Shown: positions 36,625-45,602, counted from the first letter of the stretch. The stretch is DNA of 64,000 nt from Pseudomonadota bacterium (GCA_023426545.1 JAFAAN010000052.1:72128-136127); one strand, 5' to 3'. Made by a program: numbers and translations. Notes: generated from the sequence alone by a model not told the origin.

Positions 36625-37680
36625 TTACTTCAACGCGAGCCCCGCGCCCACCATCGCGAAGGCCGTCTCGTCCACTCCGCCACCCGCCTGGGAGGCGACC
36701 ACCGCCAGCCCCACGAGCCGCCCGTCCGCCAGCACCCCACACCCCAGCGCGCCCTGTGCGCCGCCCGGCGTGCGGAGCGCGTTGACGGTGGCCCGGCTCC
36801 CCAGGGCCGCGGGCGCCGGCAGTGACAGGGCCTCGCCCGGCGTCCCGCCCAGCGCCTGGAGCAGGCCCTTGCAATCCGTCCCCTTCCCCGCGCCGCGCTC
36901 CACCCACAGCAGCCCGTAGCGCCCGCTCGCGGCGTCACCGAAGCCCACGCCGCCGCCGTGCAGCGTGGACGCGGGCAGCGCCAGGTATGGGAAGAGCTGC
37001 TCACGCGTCAGCTGCCCCCACCCCGCGGGCAGCTCCAGCCGGTAGCCCAGCTCGCTCCCCACCAGGGACTGACGCGCGCCCGCGCCCTGCCCCACCGCCG
37101 TAGGCAGCGCCAGCAACCCCACCGAGGCCACCGCCGCCCCCAGCCCCAGGCCCAGCCCCAGGTAGCGCCGCGAGGGCCCGGGCTCCCCCACCACCATGAC
37201 GAGCCCGAGCACGGCGAGGATGAGGTAGGCCACATGGACGGGCGCCAGCGGCGCCTCACGCGCCAACCAGCCGGTGGCCACGAGCTGCGCCACCAGCCCC
37301 AGCTGCGCCAGGCCCTTCGCGGGGCCCCGGTTGAGCACGAGCACCAGCGCCAGCACCGCGTCCAGGACCACCAGCCCATACGTCCACTGCGGGTCCTCCA
37401 GCGTCCCCAGCAGCCCGGCCGCGCGGAGGAACCACGCCGCCGCGCTGGCGAGCAGCACCGCCGCCGCCGGGCCTGGGTGGGCGGACACCGCGCTGGTGAC
37501 GAGGTCTCCGCCGAACACCGTCGCGTCGTCGTCCGCCTCCACCAGCGGCCGGTCCAGCCGCATCCGCCCCACCTTCTTGTGGGACTGGAGGTGGTCGAAC
37601 GGCTCACCGCACGCGGGGCAGGCGCTGGCGCCGCGCGCAATCGGGCTGTGGCCGCAGTTCGGACAGAGCGTCTGAGGCAT
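36625..37680 (-). CDS. Zinc-ribbon membrane protein, unknown function
   Basis: A 351-residue protein. A zinc ribbon (CPNCGHSP, CPACGEPF) opens the protein, then five to six hydrophobic segments (about 80-215) and a soluble C-terminal domain (about 225-351) with ELGYRLELPAGWGQL, resembling lipoprotein-type stress domains only vaguely. The zinc ribbon should be cytoplasmic. ATG 37680 begins MPQTLCPNCG. No function is proposed; it precedes the DHH gene by 13 bases and may be co-transcribed with it. Confidence 0.75.
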   Translation of the reverse strand: MPQTLCPNCGHSPIARGASACPACGEPFDHLQSHKKVGRMRLDRPLVEADDDATVFGGDLVTSAVSAHPGPAAAVLLASAAAWFLRAAGLLGTLEDPQWTYGLVVLDAVLALVLVLNRGPAKGLAQLGLVAQLVATGWLAREAPLAPVHVAYLILAVLGLVMVVGEPGPSRRYLGLGLGLGAAVASVGLLALPTAVGQGAGARQSLVGSELGYRLELPAGWGQLTREQLFPYLALPASTLHGGGVGFGDAASGRYGLLWVERGAGKGTDCKGLLQALGGTPGEALSLPAPAALGSRATVNALRTPGGAQGALGCGVLADGRLVGLAVVASQAGGGVDETAFAMVGAGLALK

Positions 37681-37884
37681 GCCCCTGGCGTATACCGCAC
37701 AGCCCACGCCCCCACGAGGCCACGACATCCGTGTCAGGATGTTCTGGCTTTCCGCCTGGGATGGCGGCTCTGGACGAGAACTCCTGGCTCTGACACAGAG
37801 GTCAGATTGGACCTAGGTGCCAAGAATTGTAAGCCACGCGACGGAGCCCGCCGTTGAACGAAACGTCGAGTTGGCGCCCGGAGT

Positions 37885-37913
37885 GAGCGAAATCGCTCGA
37901 TGAAACGATTCAT
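37885..37913. promoter_or_regulatory. Two adjacent inverted repeats upstream of a sigma-54 promoter
   Basis: GAGCGA-AA-TCGCTC (37885-37898) is directly followed by ATGAA-ACGA-TTCAT (37900-37913). They lie about 130-155 bases before the predicted start of transcription, the usual distance for enhancer-binding-protein sites. The rest of the 407-base gap 37681-38087 shows no gene. Confidence 0.4.
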
Positions 37914-38016
37914 ACCCGGGTAAGGCGGTGAACCCCGCAAGCGGCCTGTCTGCTTAACCCCGCTTCCTGACAGGGATTCTGGCGTGGCCATCCCACCAGG
38001 CAGGTCGTCGGGCGGC

Positions 38017-38032
38017 TGGCACCCCAACTGCA
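38017..38032 (+). promoter_or_regulatory. Sigma-54 (-24/-12) promoter
   Basis: TGGCAC-CCCAA-CTGCA: the GG of the -24 and GC of the -12 elements are separated by exactly ten bases, and only one position of the consensus TGGCAC-N5-TTGCA differs. Predicted start near 38042, 46 bases before the small gene at 38088. Sigma-54 promoters need an activator ATPase of the NtrC type, abundant in myxobacteria. Confidence 0.75.
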
Positions 38033-38087
38033 TGTGTCAGACCCTCGGTGTACTCACCCCCGAACGATGGAGCGGAGGGAGGAACCC

Positions 38088-38330
38088 ATGGGCAAGCGGG
38101 CGACACGTCACAAGGGCGCGATTCCCAGGCAGGGCCGGCGGGTGATGCCCGCGCTGCGGAGGACCGCGCAGCGGGCCCGCGCCGCTGCGGGCAAGGTCCA
38201 CCTGACGGTGGGCGAGGTCATCGCGGCCGCCTTCGAGACGTCCGGCGGCGAGCTGGTCGACGTCCTGGAGCAGCTCACCTCGCCGCAGATGGCCCGGGCG
38301 CTGGGCCGGCGCATCGTCGTGGTAGGCTGA
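38088..38330 (+). CDS. Small basic protein of unknown function
   Basis: An 80-residue protein with a strongly basic first half (MGKRATRHKGAIPRQGRR onward) and a second half with a helix-strand pattern (LTVGEVIAAAFETSGGELV, SPQMARALGRR) that could be a compact DNA- or RNA-binding fold. No family was recognised. ATG 38088 has GGGAGGAA at ideal spacing and lies just behind a sigma-54 promoter, so it is likely a regulated gene. Confidence 0.75.
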   Translation: MGKRATRHKGAIPRQGRRVMPALRRTAQRARAAAGKVHLTVGEVIAAAFETSGGELVDVLEQLTSPQMARALGRRIVVVG

Positions 38331-38367
38331 GCGCCCGCGTCGGGCGCGCCACGCGCCGGCGAGGCCG

Positions 38368-38619
38368 TCACTCTCCGGCCAGCAGGACTCCCGCGCTGTA
38401 GCGCTGCAGCGTGGGCTCGCCCGCGAGCAGCTTCTCGAAGTCCTCCGCGTTGTTGGGGTGCACCAGGAAGGTGCCGGAGCGTGTCTCCAGGCGCACAGGC
38501 GCGGCCAGCGCATGCGGCTCCCCGGCCACGGTGCCTCCGCTCCCAGCGTCGAGGCGGTTGGCCGGAACGGTGGCGCAGGCGGCGAAGAGCAGGAAGCCAG
38601 GTGACAGGTAGCGCCTCAT
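38368..38619 (-). CDS. Small predicted lipoprotein
   Basis: An 83-residue protein with a lipobox-type N-terminus (SPGFLLFAAC) and a short mature part with a RSGTFLVHPNNAEDFEKLLAGE strand-helix segment. ATG 38619 is preceded by GGAGG at good spacing. No family is recognised. It converges with the small basic gene and stands alone. Confidence 0.7.
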   Translation of the reverse strand: MRRYLSPGFLLFAACATVPANRLDAGSGGTVAGEPHALAAPVRLETRSGTFLVHPNNAEDFEKLLAGEPTLQRYSAGVLLAGE

Positions 38620-38721
38620 GCAGGTCCTCCGAGGAAAGGGCCCGGGGGTGGGCCAGCGGAGACCTGCCTATGCCGCTTCCCCCTGGAGAGGCAAGCCTCC
38701 CCCTCGTGAGTTGAACAGACG

Positions 38722-38753
38722 AAGGCCCGCGTCCCGTTGGAGGACGCGGGCCT
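38722..38753 (-). terminator. Hairpin after the TolB-like lipoprotein gene
   Basis: A 12-bp perfect stem, AGGCCCGCGTCC (38723-38734) with GGACGCGGGCCT (38742-38753), 7-base loop, 22 bases after the stop codon at 38776. The T content downstream is modest, but stem strength supports termination. Confidence 0.65.
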
Positions 38754-38775
38754 GGAGCCTCACACCGTCACCGAA

Positions 38776-40275
38776 TCACCGGGGCTGCCAGCGGGGGCGG
38801 TGGTCGTCGCCGCGCGACGTCTGGAGGGTGAAGCCACCCACCGGGTGGACGATGGGGTCGCCCACCTTCGTTCCCGCCACCGGGTCAATCTGCTGGACGT
38901 ACAGCTGGCCCGCCTGGATGTAGGCCACGTGGTGCCCATCCGGAGAGAACGACGGCAGCGTGGCGCCCTCGGCGAAGCTGATCTCATCGCCCACGGGCGC
39001 GCCGTCCGCCGGGTTGATGCGGCGCAGGAAGATGATGTTGCCCGGGTCACCCGCACAGGGCGACGGGCTGGCGCCACACAGCACCGGGTCGCCCTTGGTG
39101 GGGTTGAAGAAGTAGGCGCGGACATATGCCACCCAGGTACCGTCCGGCGCCCAGTTGGGGTTCGCGATGTACGAGTCCACCGAACCGTCCTCGCCGGGCA
39201 CCGTGGTGAACACGGCAATCGTCTGCACGGCGGCGCCCCTGACGGGGACGATGTAGAGCGCGGCGTTCAGCCCCACCGGCCGCCCCTCTTCAGGGCGCAG
39301 GAAGAGGAGCTGGTCGTTGACGCGGTTGTAGTGCGGCTGCTCCGCCGTGGGGCCGGCGCTGGCCAGCGGAGTGGGCGTTCCGCCGACGGTGGCGGTCGAC
39401 AGGCCGACGCCGGCAGTGCTGAAGGCGAACGTGTTGCCATTGCGCCAGTCCGGGGACGAGCCCGTCGTGGTGACCTGCTCCACCGGGCCGCCCTCCGGCA
39501 GCACGCGGGAGATGCCGGAGATGCTGTCACCCGCCCGGCGCACATAGAGGAGGGAGTCACCCGGCTCCCACTCCAGATAGAGGAAGCCCTCGGTTTTGCC
39601 CGTGGTGCCGTTGGCGAGCATCGTCGGCGGCCCCGCCACGAGCGGGAAGTCACGCACCACCAGTTCGCCGGCCAGGTTCCCCGTCGACGAGCCCGTCTCG
39701 GTGGCGCCCTGGACGAACGCGACGCGCGAGCCCGCCGGGTCCCACCGGGGATAGCGGCTGTCCACGCCGTCATCCGACAGCCGCGTGTGCTCCGGCTCGT
39801 CGAAGCGCGTCACCACCGCCGCCATCGGGTCGTCGTCATCCATGGCGGTGAAGGCCACGTGCAGCGCCTGACACGTCATGGCCTCCGCCGCGCCCTCGCA
39901 GCGCAGGCCCGCGGCGCAGTCCGCCGAGGTGGTGCAGGCCTCCCCCTTCGCCCCCGTGCCAATGACCACCCCGCCGGTACCGGCGTCCGGCTCCGTGCCC
40001 GCATCCGTTCCGGCGTCTTCACCGGTGCCACCATCCCCGCCAGTGCCCGCGTCGCCCTCGGTGCCAGCGTCCTCCTCCGTTCCGGCGTCCTCTCCGGGCG
40101 GCGGCTCCAGGGCCCGCAGCTCGCAGTTACCCGAGCGGCACGTCCAATGCTGCCCCTCCGGGGGCTGTCCCTTGTCGCGGCGGCAGTCGAACTGATCGAC
40201 ACATTCGTCACCGCACCCCGTCGACAGCACCAGCAACGCGCCACACAGCGCGCTGATAACGACACGCATCGTCAT
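38776..40275 (-). CDS. Lipoprotein with Asp-Ala-Gly-Thr spacer and TolB-like beta-propeller
   Basis: A 499-residue secreted lipoprotein (lipobox VLSTGC). After a Cys-containing N-terminal region comes a spacer of EDAGT/GDAGT-type repeats (about 60-100), very typical of myxobacterial surface lipoproteins, then a CTTSADCAAGLRC Cys motif and a propeller of PD40/WD40-like blades (YPRWDPAGSRVAFVQG, NPNWAPDGTWVAYVR, PSFSPDGHHVAYIQ). Likely exposed at the outer membrane with a binding rather than catalytic role. ATG 40275 has GGAGGG upstream. Confidence 0.85.
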   Translation of the reverse strand: MTMRVVISALCGALLVLSTGCGDECVDQFDCRRDKGQPPEGQHWTCRSGNCELRALEPPPGEDAGTEEDAGTEGDAGTGGDGGTGEDAGTDAGTEPDAGTGGVVIGTGAKGEACTTSADCAAGLRCEGAAEAMTCQALHVAFTAMDDDDPMAAVVTRFDEPEHTRLSDDGVDSRYPRWDPAGSRVAFVQGATETGSSTGNLAGELVVRDFPLVAGPPTMLANGTTGKTEGFLYLEWEPGDSLLYVRRAGDSISGISRVLPEGGPVEQVTTTGSSPDWRNGNTFAFSTAGVGLSTATVGGTPTPLASAGPTAEQPHYNRVNDQLLFLRPEEGRPVGLNAALYIVPVRGAAVQTIAVFTTVPGEDGSVDSYIANPNWAPDGTWVAYVRAYFFNPTKGDPVLCGASPSPCAGDPGNIIFLRRINPADGAPVGDEISFAEGATLPSFSPDGHHVAYIQAGQLYVQQIDPVAGTKVGDPIVHPVGGFTLQTSRGDDHRPRWQPR

Positions 40276-40395
40276 AGAACCCTCCGAAGAACCGATGGGC
40301 GCGTATAGCGTCGGCCTTCCCCGGCGTGCTGCCGCCGTGGTGCTGGACCCCGCTGCGTGTTCCTGATTGAACGCGCCCGAGAAGAGGCCTGCTCA

Positions 40396-41193
40396 ATGAT
40401 AGACACCCACTGTCATCTCGATGCGGCGCGGTTTGATGAGGATCGGAAAGACGTCCTCGCACGCGCCTGGGCCACGGGGCTCCAGGGCATCGTCATTCCC
40501 GGCGTCGGGCCGCATGACTGGGAGCCCCTGCTCGAGCTGTCCCGCCAGGACGCGCGCCTCCAGGTGGGTCTGGGCATCCACCCGCAGCTGCTCCCCGAGC
40601 TGCCGCCGGAGCAGGACGACGCGGTGCTGGAGCACCTGGACGCGCTCCTCGCGAAGGGCGGCGCGGCGGCGGTGGGCGAGTGCGGCCTGGACGGCCCCAG
40701 CCTTCCCGGCGCGCCGCTGGAGCGACAGGTGTCGGTGCTGAAGCGGCACCTCGCGCTGGCGCGCAAGCACGGCCTCCCAGTGCTGATGCACTGCCACCGC
40801 CTGCACCCCGCGCTCATCGACCTGCTCAAGGAGGAGCCCCTGCCCGAGGCCGGCCTGCTCATGCACAGCTACAGCGGCGGCGTGGAGTTGGCGCGCTTCT
40901 ACCTCCAGAAGGGCTGTCACTTCTCCTTCGCGGGCCCCGTCACCTGGGCGGAGGCCCGCAAGCCCCTGGACGCGCTCCGGGCCATTCCCCTGGAGCGGCT
41001 GATGGTGGAGACGGACGCCCCGGACCAGGCCCCCACGCCCCACCGGGGGACGCGCTCCGAGCCGGCCTACCTCCCCCTCATCCTGGAGGGCATGGCCCGC
41101 GTCCGGGGAGAGCCCGTCGAGGTGGTCGCCCTGCGGACGACCGAGAACGCCCGCCGCTTCTTCCGGGAAGCTTTCCCCGCGCCTTCGCGGTAG
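40396..41193 (+). CDS. tatD: TatD family metal-dependent deoxyribonuclease
   Basis: A 265-residue TatD-type hydrolase with the complete metal set: DTHCHLD at the N-terminus, the Glu of GECGLD, His in LMHCHR, His in LMHSYSG and Asp in VETDAP. TatD enzymes are 3'-5' DNA exonucleases involved in DNA repair or fragmentation. ATG 40396 was selected because it starts the canonical MIDTHCH and has GAGG upstream. tcdA follows after 28 bases. Confidence 0.92.
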   Translation: MIDTHCHLDAARFDEDRKDVLARAWATGLQGIVIPGVGPHDWEPLLELSRQDARLQVGLGIHPQLLPELPPEQDDAVLEHLDALLAKGGAAAVGECGLDGPSLPGAPLERQVSVLKRHLALARKHGLPVLMHCHRLHPALIDLLKEEPLPEAGLLMHSYSGGVELARFYLQKGCHFSFAGPVTWAEARKPLDALRAIPLERLMVETDAPDQAPTPHRGTRSEPAYLPLILEGMARVRGEPVEVVALRTTENARRFFREAFPAPSR

Positions 41194-41221
41194 GCGAGCG
41201 GTCGCGTTATAGAGGACCGCC

Positions 41222-42094
41222 ATGAATCCGCAGCCGCTCCCATCCCCCGCTCCCGAGAGTGACGCTCCGCCCGCCGCGCCGGACTCGCTCGCCCGCCCCT
41301 TCAAGCTCTCCCGGCGCTTCGACCGGACCGGCCGCCTGCTGGGCGACTCCGCCATGGAGCGGCTGGCCAACGCCCGCGTGGTGGTGTTCGGCCTGGGCGG
41401 CGTGGGCAGCTTCGCGGCCGAGGGCCTGGTGCGCAGCGGCATTGGCCACCTGACGCTGGTGGACCACGACGACGTGTGCGTCACCAACACCAACCGCCAG
41501 CTCCACGCGACGGTGAAGGCCGTGGGCAAGCCCAAGGCGGAGCTGATGGGACAGCGCTGCCAGGAAATCAACCCGGCGGCGAAGGTACAGGCGGTGCGCG
41601 AGTTCTACCGCGCGGACGTGGCCGAGCAGATGCTCCAGCCCGGCCAGTACGACTTCGTGGTGGACGCCATCGACAACGTGAAGGCGAAGCTGCACCTGCT
41701 GCACCGCTGCGTGACGCTGGGCATTCCGGTGGTCAGCTCCATGGGCGCCGCGGGCCGGCTGGACCCCACCGCCATCCGCGTGGAGGACCTGTCCGAGACG
41801 CACATGGACCCGTTCGCCAAGGACATCCGCAAGCTGCTCAAGCGCAAGTACGGGGTGGAGACGGACAAGCACACGGGCATCACCGCCGTGTACTCCATCG
41901 AGGCGCGGCGCCTGCCGGTGACGCTCCAGTACGACGACGCCACGGACGGCTTCCTGTGCGTGTGCCCGCAGGACAACGACTTCCACACCTGCGACCACCG
42001 CACGCAGATTGACGGCAGCGTGGCCTTCGTCACGTCCTGCTTCGGGATGAACGCCGCGGGCGTGGTGGTGCGGCGGCTCGCCTCGGCGCGCTAG
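41222..42094 (+). CDS. tcdA: tRNA threonylcarbamoyladenosine dehydratase, TcdA/CsdL
   Basis: A 290-residue E1-like (ThiF/MoeB superfamily) enzyme that dehydrates t6A37 to its cyclic form in ANN-decoding tRNAs. Seen: RRFDRTGRLLG near residue 34, ATP-binding GLGGVGSFAAEGLVRSG, DHDDVCVTNTNRQ, and the Cys-containing region near CVCPQDNDFHTC. It has a Pro-rich N-terminal extension of about 25 residues. It follows tatD and converges with the nuclease gene with nine bases between. Confidence 0.92.
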   Translation: MNPQPLPSPAPESDAPPAAPDSLARPFKLSRRFDRTGRLLGDSAMERLANARVVVFGLGGVGSFAAEGLVRSGIGHLTLVDHDDVCVTNTNRQLHATVKAVGKPKAELMGQRCQEINPAAKVQAVREFYRADVAEQMLQPGQYDFVVDAIDNVKAKLHLLHRCVTLGIPVVSSMGAAGRLDPTAIRVEDLSETHMDPFAKDIRKLLKRKYGVETDKHTGITAVYSIEARRLPVTLQYDDATDGFLCVCPQDNDFHTCDHRTQIDGSVAFVTSCFGMNAAGVVVRRLASAR

Positions 42095-42103
42095 CCCCGC
42101 GCC

Positions 42104-43087
42104 TCACGCCACCTGCTGCGGCTGGAGCGCCGCGGCCGCGGCGGCCTCGCGCCCGCAGGGACGGCGGAAGACACACCGCGCGCAGGCCGCCAGCGAGTCC
42201 GTGGGTGGGAACGCGGACGCATCCAGGGGCGTGTTGGTGGCGGGGTCCTTGAGGAGCGAGCGCATCTTCGCCACGCTCTCCTCGAAGTGCCGGCGGAAGG
42301 AGGCCATGGCGTCCGGATCCACCGTGACGTCCTGCTCCTTGCCCTCGTTGAGGTACACCAGCGAGGCGCGCACCTTCTCCACCGGGAAGCGGTAGCGCTG
42401 GGCCACGTAGAGCGCGTAGCCAAGCACCTGCTCGTCGTACCCTTCGCGCGACCTGCCCGTCTTCCAGTCCACCACCACCGGCGTGCCATCCGCGTCCACG
42501 AAGGCGAGGTCCGGAATCGCGAAGACCTTGAGGCCGTCCAGGGTGAAGTGGGCGAAGTCGAAGCCCGCATCCACCTCCAGCCACTGCTCGGGCTTCAGGC
42601 TGAGCGCCAGGTCCTTCCACCGCGAGGTGAAGAACCACGCCAGCGCGGTGCGCACCGTCTCCCAGTTCTGCTTCCACGCCTCGTCCGGCACCGGCTCGGC
42701 GTACTCGTGCTCCACCAGCCCGGTGAACTGCTTGCGGTACTTCTGCGTCCAGTAGTTCTTCGCGCGCGAGTGGCGGAAGTCGTCCTGCATCAGCTTGCGC
42801 GTGCGCGCCTCCACCGCCGCCGGGTCCACCTTGCGTCCCGCGCGCCAGTCGAGCAGCACGTCCTTGATGCTCTCGTGCACCATGCTGCCGGCCCAGGTGA
42901 AGCGGTTGCCCAGCTTCTTCAGCACGTACAGCTCGCGCACGTCCTTGGGCGCGCCCTGCTCCCAGCCGCCCCAGGAGCGGTAGTAGTAGAGGTAGTACGC
43001 GCGAAGGCACTCGGAGAACTTCTCGTGGCGGCTCTTCGACCAGGAGAAATCGTTGCTGAGAGGAGGACGCCGCATGGAGGGGCGCAT
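42104..43087 (-). CDS. PD-(D/E)XK nuclease, RecB/AddB/Cas4-like, with iron-sulphur cysteines
   Basis: A 327-residue single-domain nuclease. Start region SWSKSRHEKFSECLRAYYLYYY has the Q/S-motif and a Cys; the core reads AIPDLAFVDADG then VVVDWKTGR, giving the PD...DxK catalytic set; the QVLGYALYV motif follows. The C-terminus carries CARCVFRRPC, which with the N-terminal Cys should bind a [4Fe-4S] cluster as in AddB and Cas4. No CRISPR array or cas1/cas2 gene is present, so it is not called Cas4. Start at ATG 43087 or 43075; neither has a clear ribosome binding site. Confidence 0.85.
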   Translation of the reverse strand: MRPSMRRPPLSNDFSWSKSRHEKFSECLRAYYLYYYRSWGGWEQGAPKDVRELYVLKKLGNRFTWAGSMVHESIKDVLLDWRAGRKVDPAAVEARTRKLMQDDFRHSRAKNYWTQKYRKQFTGLVEHEYAEPVPDEAWKQNWETVRTALAWFFTSRWKDLALSLKPEQWLEVDAGFDFAHFTLDGLKVFAIPDLAFVDADGTPVVVDWKTGRSREGYDEQVLGYALYVAQRYRFPVEKVRASLVYLNEGKEQDVTVDPDAMASFRRHFEESVAKMRSLLKDPATNTPLDASAFPPTDSLAACARCVFRRPCGREAAAAAALQPQQVA

Positions 43088-43183
43088 CCTAGGCGCTCGC
43101 CCGCTCCACCAGAAGGGGAACAGGCAGGGGAACAGGCCCCCGCTGGTCGCTGAAAGACAATCCCGTCATGCGACCAGGAGGGT

Positions 43184-44008
43184 ATGGTGCGCGCCGGCAT
43201 GAAGACCCAACCCTTCAAGGGCCGGGTGGTCCTCATCACGGGGGCTTCCGGAGGCATTGGCAGGGCGGCGGCGAGGGCCTACGCGGCGGCGGGCGCGGAC
43301 GTCGTCCTGGCCGCCCGGCGCCTGCCACAGCTCGAGGACGCGGCCCGTGAAGTGTCGTCACTGGGCGTGAGGGCACTGCCGGTGCGGTGCGACGTCACGG
43401 TGGGCGACGACGTGGCCCGCCTGGTGGCGGAGACGGAGGCCGCGTTCGGCGGCCTGGACGTGCTCGTCAACAACGCGGGCCAGGGCCTCTATGGGCCGCT
43501 GGAGGCCCTGGACGAGGCGCAGCTCCGGCAGGTCTTCGAGTTGAACGTCTTCGGCCTGTGGCGGATGACGCGCGCGGCGCTGCCCCTGCTGCGCAAGCGG
43601 AGGGGCTCGCAGGTGGTCAACGTCAGCTCCGTGCTGGGGCACCGGGGCCTGCCGATGCTGGGCGGCTACTGCGCGTCCAAGGCCGCGGTGAACGCGATGA
43701 CGGAGTCGCTGCGCGCGGAGCTGGCCGCCGAGGGCATCCGGGTGCTGCTCGTGTCGCCCGGCCTCACCGAGAGCGACTTCCGGGAGAACCGCCTCCACGC
43801 GGAGGGCTGGCGCCAGGATGCCATTCCCCTCGCAGCCATGCCCGCGGAGGAGGTCGCCGCCGCCATGGTCCGCGCGAGCCGGCGCGGCTACCGCGACACC
43901 GTGCTCACGCTGCCCGGCCGGGTGATGGTGCTCGCCAACCGCTGGGTCCCCGCCCTGTTCGACCGCGTCGCCCGCCGCATGGCGGCCTCCCAGAAGAAGG
44001 TCCCATGA
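43184..44008 (+). CDS. Short-chain dehydrogenase/reductase
   Basis: A 274-residue SDR with NAD(P)-binding ITGASGGIG, NNAG motif, Ser in VNVSSVLG, YCASK catalytic Tyr-Lys pair and the PGLTESDF substrate-side motif. AARR after the second strand suggests NADPH preference. Substrate unknown. Start ATG 43184 follows AGGAGGG closely; GTG 43187 is the alternative. The stop overlaps the mutY start by four bases (ATGA). Confidence 0.88.
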   Translation: MVRAGMKTQPFKGRVVLITGASGGIGRAAARAYAAAGADVVLAARRLPQLEDAAREVSSLGVRALPVRCDVTVGDDVARLVAETEAAFGGLDVLVNNAGQGLYGPLEALDEAQLRQVFELNVFGLWRMTRAALPLLRKRRGSQVVNVSSVLGHRGLPMLGGYCASKAAVNAMTESLRAELAAEGIRVLLVSPGLTESDFRENRLHAEGWRQDAIPLAAMPAEEVAAAMVRASRRGYRDTVLTLPGRVMVLANRWVPALFDRVARRMAASQKKVP

Positions 44009-45243
44009 CCTCCCGCAGCCCCCGCGCGAAGGCGTCCTCGTCCACCGCCGCGAAGGTCCGTGCCACGGCGGACGTCGCGCCATCCGGCAAGGTGCCCGTG
44101 CGCAAGCCCCGCGCCGTGCGCTCCCCGGCCCCCCCCGCGGCGGCCACCGCCTCGCCCGCTCCCGAGCACCTGGCCCGCGTGCGCGCGCCGCTGCTGGACT
44201 GGTACGACCGGAACAAGCGCGACCTCCCCTGGCGCCGCACGAAGGACCCGTACGCCATCTGGCTGAGCGAGGTCATGCTCCAGCAGACACAGGTGTCGAC
44301 GGTGATTCCCTACTGGGAGCGCTTCCTCGCGCGCTTCCCCACCGCGCGCGCCCTGGCCTCCGCGCCGCTGGATGACGTGCTCGCGGGCTGGAAGGGCCTG
44401 GGCTACTACAGCCGCGCCCGCAACCTGCACCGCGCCGCCCAGGAGGTCGTCTCTCACCATGGCGGCACCCTGCCCTCCACGGCGGCGGAGCTGCTCGGCC
44501 TGCCCGGCTTCGGCCGCTACACCGCCGGCGCGGTGGCCTCCATCGCCTTCGGTGAGGAGGCGCCCCTGGTGGACGGCAACGTCGCGCGCGTGTTGTCACG
44601 CCTCTTCGAGGTCGAAGGGCTCCCGGGAGACCGCCAGCGCGAGGCCACGCTGTGGGCTCTCGCCACCGCGCTGGTGAAGGGCGAGCGCCCCGGCGACTTC
44701 AACCAGTCCCTCATGGAGCACGGCGCCACCACGTGCCGGCCGGAGAACCCACTCTGCCTGCTGTGCCCTGTTCGTGACGCCTGCGCCGCCTTCCGCAAGG
44801 GCCGCGTGGACGAGCTCCCACCGGCCAAGGTGCGCGCCACGCCCAAGAGGCTGACGCTGGCCGTGGCCGTGTGGCCCCACGCCGGCACCCTCCTCTTCGC
44901 GCGCCGCGCGGACGCCGGCCTCTTCGGCGGCCTGTGGGAGCTGCCGTCCGCGGAGCTCACCGACGACGCGCCGGACGCCGAGGCCCGCTCCCGGCTCGCC
45001 GCCGCGCTGGGCGTGGACGTGACGCTGGAGAGCGCGCTCGGCACCGTGAAGCGCCAGCTCACCCATCGGGACCTCACGCTGCGGCTGCTGCGCGTGTCCG
45101 GCCCCCGGCGGCCCACGCGCAGCGCCGCCTTCCAGGAGCTGCGCTGGTGTACTCCGGGGGACGCCTCGGACCTGGGGATGAGCACCGCCATGCAGCGAGC
45201 GCTCGACGCGGCGCTGAAGGCAGGCGTCCTTCCAGGCGATTGA
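44005..45243 (+). CDS. mutY: A/G-specific adenine glycosylase MutY
   Basis: A 412-residue DNA glycosylase removing A opposite 8-oxoG. An Ala/Pro/Lys-rich extension of about 50 residues precedes the catalytic domain: RDLPWRRTKDPYAIWLSEVMLQQTQV, helix-hairpin-helix LPGFGRYTAGAV, catalytic Asp in LVDGNVARV and the [4Fe-4S] cysteines C-x6-C-x2-C-x5-C (CRPENPLCLLCPVRDAC). A C-terminal Nudix-like 8-oxoG recognition domain starts near residue 285. Coupling to an SDR gene is unexpected and may be only positional. ATG 44005 is chosen for the overlap. Confidence 0.96.
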   Translation: MTSRSPRAKASSSTAAKVRATADVAPSGKVPVRKPRAVRSPAPPAAATASPAPEHLARVRAPLLDWYDRNKRDLPWRRTKDPYAIWLSEVMLQQTQVSTVIPYWERFLARFPTARALASAPLDDVLAGWKGLGYYSRARNLHRAAQEVVSHHGGTLPSTAAELLGLPGFGRYTAGAVASIAFGEEAPLVDGNVARVLSRLFEVEGLPGDRQREATLWALATALVKGERPGDFNQSLMEHGATTCRPENPLCLLCPVRDACAAFRKGRVDELPPAKVRATPKRLTLAVAVWPHAGTLLFARRADAGLFGGLWELPSAELTDDAPDAEARSRLAAALGVDVTLESALGTVKRQLTHRDLTLRLLRVSGPRRPTRSAAFQELRWCTPGDASDLGMSTAMQRALDAALKAGVLPGD

Positions 45244-45401
45244 GCGCCACGCACCCCACTCCGCACACCCGCCCTGTCCTCCGCCCGACACGGCTTCAGC
45301 CCTCCTGTCGGACCGGCAACCCGGTCCCCCTCGGTGCCAGTTTCCTCCGGTCTCCGGGCACCCCAATGTCCGCGAGCCCTTTCCACAGGAGGAATCCCCG
45401 C

Positions 45402-45602
45402 ATGGCACGCCACGCCGCCAACCAGCAGACCGGCTCGTCCACAGGGAAGCCATCGGCCGCCCCGAAGCCGCACCCCGGCCCCAGCCACGAGCAGGTTGCC
45501 CGGCGGGCCTATGAAGTCTTCCTGGCGCGCGGAGGCACGCACGGTAACGCCGAGCAAGACTGGTATCAGGCCGAGCGCGAGCTCCGGCTCGGCCGGCAAT
45601 AG
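45402..45602 (+). CDS. DUF2934 small protein
   Basis: A 66-residue protein. The C-terminal 35 residues match DUF2934 (HEQVARRAYEVFLARGG, then EQDWYQAEREL), a small helical module of unknown function. ATG 45402 has AGGAGGA eight bases upstream, stronger than the in-frame ATG at 45366. The 158-base gap to mutY holds no further gene. Confidence 0.85.
   Translation: MARHAANQQTGSSTGKPSAAPKPHPGPSHEQVARRAYEVFLARGGTHGNAEQDWYQAERELRLGRQ

Noticed and set aside
42104..43087. Cas4.
   Set aside because: No CRISPR array or cas1/cas2 in the window; the family is shared with other nucleases.
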